Program-made: the position numbers and the translations under genes
In this document: one piece after another, positions 55,934 to 64,000 of the stretch
Numbering within the stretch: position 1 is the stretch's first letter
Layout of the letters: every line of letters begins with the position of its first letter
DNA from: Heliocidaris erythrogramma
Taxonomy: Eukaryota; Echinodermata; Echinoidea; Camarodonta; Echinometridae
Assembly (NCBI GenBank): GCA_025617745.1
Contig: CM046854.1
Coordinates: 57,996,258-58,060,257 of the forward strand
Direction: 5' to 3'
DNA length: 64,000 nt
Notes under the pieces: generated by a model
Database searches by the model: none
What the model was told of the DNA's origin: nothing
Seen by the model: only the letters and a program-made list of their open reading frames with translations

Positions 55934-55974
55934 ACTCGACGTTTCGGACAGGTTGACTGTCCGTCATCAGGAGT
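55934..55974 (-). ncRNA. Hammerhead ribozyme (type I, minimal)
   Basis: On the minus strand: ACUC, CUGAUGA, then GGACAG / CUGUCC hairpin (helix II, after a C), GAAAC, GUC, GAGU. Helix I is ACUC/GAGU, helix III is the very short AC/GU, and cleavage is expected after GUC. All invariant core bases are present. Such minimal hammerheads are known in Penelope-like elements, where they may act as dimers. Confidence 0.8.
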
Positions 55975-55982
55975 GAAGTGTG

Positions 55983-56756
55983 CTAGACGAGCGGCGAGGT
56001 TTTATGGTGTGTATGCGGACGTAGGAGGAATCGGCGGCCGGTAGTTTGGGCGGGGTTGCTGTCGGTGGTGGCGCTATTATGTCCGAGAGTTGAGTGGACG
56101 TGAGTGCGGATGTCGGAGGGATTGGTAGCGGGTGGCTGGCGGCGTGAAGTCCTTTGTGTGGTTGATGGTCGAGGGCGGAGATTGTACCGGGTTTGAGTAG
56201 GTGGGACGGCGAGCTGTGTTGTCAGGGGTGCATCGGCCTGAGGGTTGGGTGGTGTGATGGCGTTGGTAGTCGGCGGGTCGGCGTGCTGGATGGTCGGCTG
56301 GTCGGCGGGTTGAGTGGGCTGTGAGTCGGTGGGTTTGGTGGGCAGCGATTCAGTAGATTGAGTTGTCAGTGGTGCTGGTTGTGTGGATTGGGTTTGGTGC
56401 TGGTTGGTGCCCCTGTGAAGGATTGGGTGCCAGATGCGGTTGAGTTGAAGTCCTGTGTCCTGTGGTACTGTGTCGTGGCGTTGAATCTCGATGGCCTCCC
56501 TTACTCGTCTGGTGTGCCAGTGCTTGATGTTGGTGATTAGAGTGCTGTGTGACCAGTCGATGTGGTGATCCTCTTGTTGTGCGTGTTTGACTATTGCAGA
56601 TTTGTCCCAGTCGCTAAGTCGGTGGCAGGCCTTGTGTTCCTTGAGTCTTGTGTTGAAGTCTCCTGTCTCTCCGATGTAGACTTTACCGGAGTCGCAGGGA
56701 ATCGTGTATACGCCGAGTTGTGTGTTGGTAGGGGTCTTGTCCTTGTGTGAGTGCAA
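55983..56756 (-). pseudogene. Penelope-like GIY-YIG endonuclease domain
   Basis: 257-residue frame. GVYTIPCDSGKVYIGETGDF is the GIY-YIG core, followed by NTRLKEHKACHR, SAIVKHAQQEDHHIDW (conserved His) and RRVREAIEIQRH (catalytic Glu). The C-terminal third is Pro/Thr/Gln-rich with PTQPADQPTIQHADPP-type repeats. It is out of frame with the RT part, so broken. Confidence 0.9.
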
Positions 56757-56859
56757 GATGGAGTGAAGTTTCTTGGAGGATCGGTGTCGGACTTTGAAGT
56801 TGGCCCGAGTAAGTATGCGGTGTAGTTGGTGGGATGTCTTGCCGAGGTACGGGAGAACA

Positions 56860-58025
56860 ACTGTGGTGGGTTGCTTTCCGGAAGATTGGTCGTTGGTGGC
56901 GGCGTCTGTGGGTTGGTGATGAGATGGGTGGGTGGAGATCTTCTTCCTAGGGTATTGGTTGATGGAGGTGAGTGCATTGGTGATGTGAGTGAGTTCTTGG
57001 TGATGTGACTGAGTTGTTGATGAAGATGGTCCTTGTCACTGAGTTGGTAGGCGCGTCTGATGAGGGAGTTGGGTACCGACTGGTGGATGGATGGGTGGTG
57101 GAGGAGCGGTAGTTGAGGTATCTGTCCGTGTGGGTAGGTTTTCGGTAGATCTGGTGTGAGAGGAACCCTGAGTTGGTCTTCTTGACGAGAACGTCCAGGA
57201 AAGGGATTGAGTCGTTGAGTTGAGTGTCCATTGTGAACTTGGTATCTGGGTGTTGGCTGTTGAGGTGGTCGAGGAATCGGTGCAAGTCTGTTGTGCTGTG
57301 TAGCCAGATGACGAAAGTGTCGTCTACGTAGCGAAGCCAGAGTGAGGGTCGTTTGTCGGCGGTCTTCAGTGCTTGGTGTTCGAGGTGCTCCATGAAGATG
57401 TTGGCGATGATTGGTGAGAGAGGTGAACCCATGGCAGCCCCTTTGAGTTGTTTGTAGAAGTTGGTGCGCCACTTAAAGGAATTGGAGTTGAGGCAGGTGA
57501 GGAGAAGGTCGTGGATCTGGTCAGAAGTGAGGTTGGTGCGTGAGGCAAGGTATGAGTCAGTGAGGAGTCGGTGCAGGTTTCGGTGACTGGTACGCTGGTG
57601 AAGAGTGAGACGACGTCGAAGCTAACGAGTGTGTCAGTGGGTTGAAGCTTGGTCTTGGAGATGATATCGACGAAATGCTGTGAGTTGGTGACGTGATGGT
57701 CGGTGAGGCCTACTAGTGGTTGAAGTATGGTGGCTAGGTGTCGTGCTGTGTTGTAGCTGGGAGATCCGCGGGTGGAAATGATGGGTCGGAGAGGCGTGTC
57801 GGGTTTGTGAATCTTGGGTTGGCCGAAGAGGATGGGGCAGGTGCCTGAAGAAGATCGGAGCTGAAAGTAGAGTGGTTTGGGTATGATGTCGTTGCGGTGG
57901 AGAGCGAGTAGCTTCTGGTTGATCTTCCTTTCCGTGGCTTGGGTCGGGTCATGCTTGAGTTCTTGGTAGGTGTCCTTGTCCTTGAGTAGGTCGTTGATCT
58001 TGTGGTTGTAGTCCTGTTGGTCCAT
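56860..58025 (-). pseudogene. Penelope-like reverse transcriptase
   Basis: The frame 57366-58025 gives FGQPKIHKPDTPLRPIISTR and LVSFDVVSLFTSVPV (motif A Asp). After a frameshift near 57570, the frame 56947-57432 gives MGSPLSPIIANIFMEHLE and LRYVDDTFVIW (YVDD), then IPFLDVLVKKTN and IYRKPTHTDRYLNY. A second frameshift near 57090 leads to VPNSLIRRAYQLSDKDHL. All catalytic Asp are kept. Confidence 0.9.
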
Positions 58026-58040
58026 GACGACTGTTGCGTT

Positions 58041-58138
58041 GTCATCCTTTCTCGTCTATCCATTTCTAATTTCCTCCTTCCTTTTTCCCTTTCCTCCTAC
58101 CAACACACATGGTGAACCGTAAACCTTCTCCACGTTAT
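58041..58138 (-). repeat. Inverted terminal repeat, right (Penelope-like)
   Basis: Inverse of 55594-55691. Penelope-like elements are known with direct or inverted terminal repeats. Confidence 0.92.
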
Positions 58139-59016
58139 GATTGACAATATTAACAAATGATAATCAGTTTTGCACACCAAATGCGCTTTATATTTCTTCC
58201 GATATTAAGACGGCAATGATTTTTTAAGGAACTGTATGGATCGCAAGAATTATTGCGGAAGTTTAACGTATGTATATGTTTTGTTGCCCTTAAATAACTT
58301 CAATGATGAGAATCATTTTTTATACTTTAATTATGGTGACAACCCGTCTATTTATAATAAAACAATGAAAGCGAAGGACGCCAGAATAGAGCGGCGATCG
58401 CGAGGTGAAAGAGGAGATCACCAGATAAAATAACGAAAAAAGTGAAAAGGATAAAAGTAACCAACAGGATTTATTCCTTTACCATTCACCATGGTCACGA
58501 TATTCATTTCTTTTTGCCAAGATATTTTTCGTCGTATAGGCCTATGATATATGCAACTGGTTTTTCTGAAGGTTCATATTTTGAAAAAAAAAAGGTGGTT
58601 CATAGTCCGAAATATGAAATAGAGTTAATTCTTCCGAAGGTTCATACTTTTTCTGAATCTTTTATATTTTTAGCACACCGCTTGAGCGGTATAATTAGGA
58701 TTGAGACAGGAGGGGAAAAAACAGAGCGTATAAGATAAGAGGGCAAACACTGTGAGAGCGGAATAGAAACGGGGAGAGGAGAGAAATAAAATGGAATCGT
58801 GTCAACGTGACAGATAGAAAGAGAAGTAAATGACAAATTAAAGAGAAACATCGGAAAAAGGTGAATGAAAAGCTGATAGAATAAAAACAGCCATAAGAAA
58901 AGGGTGATTATTCTTGATAAAAACAAAGAATAACACAAGGAAACACGATAGAGTTTTTAGCACCCTTAAAATTGCAAGAGGCATCGGCTATCGACAAATC
59001 CCAAAAAGTAAATGAA
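58139..59016. other. AT-rich spacer, no gene
   Basis: 58195-58300 repeats part of 55225-55500 (see spacer at 54701). The rest is unrecognised. Confidence 0.5.
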
Positions 59017-59215
59017 TTTGTAAAATCAGCACTGATTTTCTTATTTACTATATAAATCTATATACCTACCTATTATGCCAGTAGTCTTGACTACGGGACC
59101 CCTTCGAGAATTTATCACACATGAGTCACAATATTGTGCGCACCCCCCGTAATCCTATTGTCCCCTTCGCCACTCACGCGCGTCAACACGCTACGGCCAT
59201 CTTCCTCTTTTGCGA
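59017..59215 (+). repeat. DIRS left inverted terminal repeat (copy H)
   Basis: Inverse of about 63040-63220 over the shared part (GACTACGGGACCCCTTCGAG ... CGCGTCAACACGCTACG); the outermost bases differ between ends, as usual in DIRS. Confidence 0.88.
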
Positions 59216-59270
59216 GCAACCCCAAGTAGAAACATGTTGCTTGCAAGGTGCGGGGAAGGAGGGAGGGTCA

Positions 59271-59366
59271 TAGGTAGGTATATAGATTTATATAGTAAAT
59301 AAGAAAATCAGTGCTGATTTTACAAATTTACTGCAATAAATCATATATACCTACCTATTATGCCAG
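59271..59366. repeat. DIRS internal complementary region (copy H)
   Basis: TAGGTAGGTATATAGATTTA ... GTGCTGATTTTACA is the complement of the left end. It runs directly into TTTACTGCAATAAATCATAT ... TATTATGCCAG, the complement of the right end. Confidence 0.93.
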
Positions 59367-59431
59367 ACCAGCGCCAACTCAAAGACCGGGAGGCATGTTT
59401 CAAGCAGAAGGGAATAGGATTACACCAAAGA

Positions 59432-60384
59432 TTACAAAGAAGACACAGCAGCCTTCAAGGTGGCTGACGCAAACATAGCTTCACCTGCGGGAACATCCCT
59501 AAGGTAGCAAGAAATGAAGGAATTGGACGAACGCCAATAAGCAGCCTTCAAAATATCAACAAGCGCCACACCTTGAAACAGAGCCCAAGAAGTGCTGACA
59601 CTACGAGTATCAAGAGCACGAGGCTTACTGTCGGATAAAAGAGCCTCTGTGCCAGCGGCCCTAATAGCTTCGACGATCCACCTAGAGATGGAATCAAGAG
59701 AGGCAGGAGAAAAAGGCTCTCTAGTGATCAGGAACAACTGATCATCCTTACGTTAAGACTTAGTCTTATCAATATACCATTTGAGAGCCCTTACAGGACA
59801 CCAAACTTTGTCCTCACGCACAGAAGAAAAATCTCAACAGGGCCAGAGGCAGCTGTCTGATTCTTGGCAATAAAAGAAGCCTTAGGAATCAATCTAACGC
59901 CTTTTCTCTCCCAGCGAACGTGACCAGGAGTAAGACAGAGAGCATGAAGAGTACTGCGCCTCTGCCCAGAGGCAATAGCTACCAAAAAGAGCGTCTTAAC
60001 CGTAAGATGATGAAGCGAAGCTTCACCTAACAGTTCGAAAGGAGGTTTCGCCAAGGCCTCCAGGACCTTAGGCAGACTCCAAGACGGTACTAACTTAGAA
60101 AAAGAAGGTCGTTTCAGAAAGAACGAGCGAATCAAACCACTTAGTAGCGGGGAATTGGAAATCCCTGAACCATCTGAGAAACCCGAATGAATGGCCCCGA
60201 TCGCCGAACGGTAGCCTCGGATAGTAGAGATAGATCTCCCTTTGTCAAATAACGAGATTAAGAAATCCGCAATTGAACCAATAGGAGCCTTAGAAGGGGT
60301 TTGATTTCTCTCTTTACACCAAAGGAAAAAGACCGGGAGACGGGAATTGTAAATTTCCCTAGTAGAAACCCTACGACTGGACAT
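59432..60384 (-). pseudogene. DIRS tyrosine recombinase (copy H)
   Basis: ATG at 60384-60382. The N-terminal frame (197 residues) has SISTIRGYRSAIGAIHSGF and the first catalytic Arg block ASGQRRSTLHAL, GVRLIPKASFIAKN. A frameshift near 59760 leads to the C-terminal frame (59432-59737) with ALDTRSVSTSWALFQGV and the tyrosine block SFISCYLRDVP. The His of the HxxR box is Leu here. It would act on circular DNA in the nucleus. Confidence 0.85.
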
Positions 60385-61630
60385 AAAAAGTCCGCGGCTC
60401 TATCAGAGAGACCCGACTGTCTTGCAGATTCCCTGACAGGGGCCAAGCAGTCAAATGAAGGGACTCCGGACTGTGGTGAAGAATCCCCGAAAGGGGCTGC
60501 AACACCAGATCCGCTCTTAACGGGAGAACGAACGGTTGAGCCCTTAGGAGGCTCATAAGTTCTGGAAACCAATTCCTCAGGGGCCAAAAGGGAGCTATTA
60601 CAAGCACCCGCACCCGATCTTCCCTGATTTTCCGCAAGACACGCGGAATCAGTTGGAAGGGAGGAAAGGCGAATCCCTGAAGGTTCTCCCAGCTGAGGGA
60701 GAAAGCATCGAGAGCCCATGCTCCCTGATCGCGAACACGGGAGCAATACTTCGGCAGCTGGTGATTTAGCACCGACGCAAATAGATCCACTTCCAGTCGA
60801 CCTAGGCAACTGCGAATGCGGCAAAAGACCTCCGGATGGAGCATCCATTCCGATGGAAGATACCTGCCCCGAGACAGAAAATCCGCAATAAGGATTTTCC
60901 CGACCGGGGATGAAAGAGGCCACGGGTGTGATTGCCATGCGACGACACCACCTCCACAGCTGAGCTGCTAGGGCATTCAGGGCAGCCGAACGAGTGCCTC
61001 CCTGCCGATTGATATATGCCGCCACAGTAACATTGTCCGTGAGAATCAGAACCGAACGACTGAGAAGTCGACTTCTGAAATGGAGCAAGGTCAACAGAAC
61101 TGCCATAAACTCCAGGACATTGATATGAGGAAGAGTCCCAAGATGAGACCAATACCCCGCAACCGTGCTGCCGTTGCAGTGTCCTCCCCACCCCAACCGA
61201 GAGGCATCCGTCGAAACCGATATCGACGGGAGAGGGGCAGTGAAGGACCTGCCTCGCGCGAGAAACTCCTCGCTCGTCCAACAAGAGAGAAGAGACTTGA
61301 TCCTTACTGGTACTGGAATCCAGACCAAAAGAGAGTCTTTTCCCGGCTTGAACAACCTGAGAAGATGTCTCTGGAAAGGTCTCATGAGGAGCCGGCAGTC
61401 CTCTAGAACGTCGACTAGACTGGCTAGATAACCTAGAAACTGAAGCCACTGTCTGGCCGTGACCCTTCTGGCCAGCAAGAGCTTGCGAGCCGCAGAGACA
61501 ATGGTGAGAATCCTGTCTCGACTGGGCCGAGCCAACTGATTCCGTATGTCTAACACCGCCCCCAGAAAAACTGGGCTGCAAGTGGGAACTAACTCTGACT
61601 TTTCCCAATTTATTAGGAAACCTAAGTCTG
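60385..61630 (-). pseudogene. DIRS RT C-terminus, RNase H and downstream domain (copy H)
   Basis: Frame 60258-61907 gives DLGFLINWEKSELVPTCSPV, then LGYLASLVDVLEDCRLLMRP, RNase H with SISVSTDASRLGWGGH, INVLEFMAVLLTLLH and VLILTDNVTVAAYINRQGG. A frameshift near 60895 leads to EVDLFASVLNHQLPKYCS and DAFSLSWENLQGFAFPPFQL (60371-60844). Palm motifs including YLDD are absent. Confidence 0.88.
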
Positions 61631-62635
61631 AACATATCAGCTTGAGAGGAGCTAGCTGGGTTAGCCAGGCCAGACGGGCAAGAGGCCGGCAAAGCCTTGC
61701 CACTTTTTGCCTTCTTCTTGGCCTTTTTCTTGGCTGGCTCGACAAGAGTCGTAGCCGAAACCCTTTTCTTAGAACGCTTAATCGGATTCGTTCGGATCTC
61801 CGAAGCCGCTTCGGAAACACGAACCGAACCCTCCGCGGAGGGACGTTCACTTCCCTTAAAGGGATTAGAGCGCTCAGGGCGTAAGCCCAAAGAATCGCCC
61901 AAATCACCCATATTGGCTAAGCAAGAAGATGCAGTAGCCATGGGTTGGGAGCCAAAAGCACCCAGTGCGGGGGCAGACCGAGATGACTCGGTATGTGCCC
62001 GATGACTACTAAAGGCGTGTGAACCCACTATTGGACCGCTAGAGAGCGGCAATAGGGGAGCACTAGTAGTCACGCACTCAGGTGAAAACACCTGTTGCTC
62101 CGAAGAGCGTCCATAATTGTTAGCTCGAGCATTCCCATTAGCTGGCAATGTAGACAGCCCAGGAAGTACTCGTTCCCCCATATGGCGTCTGCCGGGGGCT
62201 AGGGTTTGAGAACCCAGACCAACATGGACTAAGCCCGTGGGTTGCCCTGCAGTAGTGGGGCGCGTCTCCCCTAACGGATCAGAGCGAGTGAACGCTACCG
62301 TACGGGAAACAACCGCCCCCCCCCTCTGGTCTTGACGACCGGGGGATTGGATTCGAGATATCCAAACCACTAGAATCTGACGCCACCCACCCCGAAACCA
62401 CGGGCTTCGGAGTTGACAATCCAGACTCAGTTAACGCCACCCGTCCCGAAGCCGCAAGCTCCGAGACTGGCAAACTCTGCAAGGAAACACCACTAGGCAA
62501 CTTACCCTTAGCCCTCCTCCCTCCCCCATGTACCGAAGTACTCGGGAGAGTTCTGGAAGGCCGAGTCGTCTTGCTAGACGACTCTTCGGAAGAAGCAGGT
62601 CTCCGTGACCTAACTGCTTCTTCTTCCGAATTCAT
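61631..62635 (-). pseudogene. DIRS gag-like ORF (copy H)
   Basis: ATG at 62635-62633 (MNSEEEAVRSRRPASSEESS). Frame change at the C-run near 62316-62324. It then reads RPTTAGQPTGLVHVGLGS, ANGNARANNYGRSSEQQVFS, the basic KKKAKKKAKSGK cluster and PSGLANPASSSQADM. It runs straight into RT C-terminal sequence at 61628 through the internal deletion. Confidence 0.75.
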
Positions 62636-63039
62636 ACCACTGCAATAAAACAGACAATAAAGTATACTTTTCAAAATAAGAAATACTTCAACTGAATGCA
62701 GTAAAATAAGTACTAAAATTTATTTGGGAGATACGCACAAAAGATTTTCACAGCCAAAAAAACCGTAAGAACAAACACCGAACCCAAAGGCTCGGTGACA
62801 AACGGAAACACCCGCAAACACACAGAAATATCTACGTGGGGCTGACCGTGAAAGGGAAAAATAAATGCCAAAAAAAGGAATCAAAAATCCCTTGCAATCG
62901 GCAAGAGTGACTACTAAAACACAAAGTACTATAATCTAAGCGAATATAGGTACCTAAAAGTGCTTTAAATATGCGAAAAAGCGCGCCTAAAAGATACTAT
63001 ACGACCTGATTTCAGGAGCGCTGTGACTATACGTCCTAT

Positions 63040-63220
63040 CTCGTCGGGGGCGAGCAAGAAAGAGGCGTAGCGTGTTGACGCGCGTGAGTGGCGAAGGGGA
63101 CAATAGGATTACGGGGGGTGCGCACAATATTGTGACTCATGTGTGATAAATTCTCGAAGGGGTCCCGTAGTCAAGACTACTGGCATAATAGGTAGGTATA
63201 TATGATTTATTGCAGTAAAT
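63040..63220 (-). repeat. DIRS right inverted terminal repeat (copy H)
   Basis: Ends GTAGTCAAGACTACTGGC, TAGGTAGGTATATATGA, TTGCAGTAAAT. It likely contains the promoter for minus-strand transcription of the element; no TATA assignment is made. Confidence 0.88.
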
Positions 63221-63474
63221 TAACTCAACTCATTTTAACAATATTTCTTTCCTTGCTTTTACATGATCCCCTCTTTCTTAGCTCATTTTACCCCTTTTCT
63301 AGCTCCATCAATCCGTCAATACAACACAGACTTTATGAAACTCCGCCCCCCCCCCCTCTTTACTTTTCACAAATTATTTTGGGAGAAAGGCTTGTTTGAT
63401 CTACCCGCGCGCGCGCGCATACTATTTATAAATAGCCGCAGTGATATCAACAACCTGCCTAGCCTTTTGACAAG
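63221..63474. other. Spacer with a (CG)n and C-run, no gene
   Basis: Pyrimidine-rich; ACCCGCGCGCGCGCGCATAC near 63401. Nothing else recognised. Confidence 0.45.
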
Positions 63475-64000
63475 GCCTTGTGACTTGGCTATTTTCCTCA
63501 TCATACTGTGCCTGAGATGAGACTAGCCGGCGACGAAAAGAATCAACACGGCCCGGGTGAACGCGCGATCGAGGCGAGGCCTTTTGGAACCTGGGTTTCC
63601 ATCATCCGATATGAATTATTCACGAGGGTGACATTCGTATGCTAACACGCCTACCGAGGATTATCGACCAATCACAACGGTATCTGCGGGGCTTGCTTTC
63701 CATGATTGATGTACTAGTAGCTTGCACGGGCCGCGCTAGCTCGAGATGAAGGCGAATTTGCATACCAAATGTATGCTGACGTCATGCGAAGATACGTTTG
63801 CTGATTGGCTCCTACCTATAAGGTAGCAGATCCTCGCTAGGAACAAAGGATAACATAAGAAATACAGGCCAGGTTCCAAAAGGCCCTCGGACTCACGTCG
63901 CTCGATCGCGCATTCACCGGGCTGGGCGGCTAGTCTTGTTATGCAGCCACTACTAGCTTACTTGCCGAGAAAAATAGCCAAGTCACGAGGGCCTTGTCAA
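63475..64000. mobile_element. Foldback element with long TIRs, reaching the window edge
   Basis: Left end TTGACAAGGCCTTGTGACTT, inverse at the window end (GTCACGAGGGCCTTGTCAA). Inner parts of the arms also pair (GAACGCGCGATCGAGGCGAG with CTCGATCGCGCATTCACC; CCTTTTGGAACCTGG with CCAGGTTCCAAAAGG). Arms of about 120-135 bp around a unique core of about 260 bp. Confidence 0.8.
63667..63823. promoter_or_regulatory. Promoter-like motif cluster in the foldback core
   Basis: Within 157 bp: ACCAATCA (63667), ATTTGCAT octamer (63756-63763), TGACGTCA CRE-type palindrome (63777-63784), ATTGG inverted CCAAT box (63804-63808) and CTATAAGG (63816-63823). No downstream gene is visible before the window end. 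Confidence 0.35.

Larger units (their letters stand above)
55594..58138 (-). mobile_element. Penelope-like retroelement with GIY-YIG endonuclease
   Basis: Bounded by 98-bp inverted repeats (55594-55691 and 58041-58138) that look identical. The minus-strand order is RT (58025-56950), linker, GIY-YIG (56756-56300), then a 3' region with a hammerhead motif. This architecture is specific to Penelope-like elements. Three frameshifts make it inactive. Confidence 0.92.
59017..63220 (-). mobile_element. DIRS-1-like element, copy H (both termini, RT deleted)
   Basis: The left terminus starts TTTGTAAAATCAGCACTGAT (59017) and the right terminus ends TTATTGCAGTAAAT (63220). Both share the GTAGTC-GACTAC hairpin and the segment CACAATATTGTGCGCACCCC in inverse orientation. 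The internal complementary region is at 59271-59366. The order on the minus strand is gag, RT C-terminus/RNase H, recombinase. 4.2 kb; the RT core is missing, so it is non-autonomous. Confidence 0.93.

Noticed and set aside
56591-57472. 293-residue minus-strand ORF over the Penelope-like element
   Set aside because: Most of it is an out-of-frame reading of the RT; only a middle stretch (RRAYQLSDKDHLHQQL) is the true frame after a frameshift. Not a separate gene.
60802-62370. 522-residue minus-strand ORF as a novel gene
   Set aside because: It is gag read through the RT-deletion junction into an out-of-frame RNase H region of DIRS copy H.
1-64000. Bacterial or viral genome origin
   Set aside because: Intron-split host gene, DIRS and Penelope-type elements, MITEs and low gene density are eukaryotic.

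Overview
This window looks like repeat-dense nuclear DNA of a marine invertebrate, best guess an echinoderm or another invertebrate deuterostome. Reasons: several DIRS-1-like tyrosine-recombinase retrotransposons, Ty3/Gypsy elements, a Penelope-like element, AT-rich single-copy stretches rich in ACATGT/TACATGTA words, introns with ordinary GT-AG borders, and no bacterial gene organisation. The species cannot be named from sequence alone. Nearly all long reading frames belong to mobile elements, most of them broken.

Layout: 1-3725 is DIRS copy A on the minus strand, entering from outside the window. 5912-9684 is DIRS copy B. 10527-11615 is a gag-only fragment, copy C. About 12000-16250 is an old divergent copy D with a small MITE inside. 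16254-20606 holds three foldback or inverted-repeat elements. 20692-33690 is DIRS copy E, interrupted at 22627 by a nearly complete Ty3/Gypsy element (Gypsy-1, 146-bp LTRs, AATAG target duplication). That composite later suffered a 3.92-kb tandem duplication (25501-29420 and 29421-33341). 34.0-41.2 kb is the one region with clear host coding sequence: four minus-strand exons of a Roc-GTPase (Roco-type) gene whose reading phases join correctly, with MITEs and a tRNA-like repeat in its introns. About 41955-42455 is a decayed Gypsy pol piece. About 42929-47413 is a GC-rich third DIRS lineage (copy F). 47735-50210 is DIRS copy G. 50211-54700 is a broken second Gypsy element split by a 5'-truncated non-LTR retrotransposon. 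55594-58138 is a Penelope-like element. 59017-63220 is DIRS copy H with both termini but an internal RT deletion. 63475-64000 is a foldback element running to the window edge.

Most interesting signals: (i) a complete hammerhead-ribozyme fold at the 3' end of the Penelope-like element; (ii) a second, partly degraded hammerhead-like fold at 50215-50256; (iii) internal complementary regions in three DIRS copies that read as the complement of both element ends joined, the signature of the DIRS circular-intermediate model, one of which predicts a terminus that is missing; (iv) nested insertion followed by segmental tandem duplication, which created an in-frame chimeric ORF with an intact integrase core; (v) a reassembled Roco GTPase gene not obvious in any single ORF. 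All calls are by eye; no search or alignment was run.
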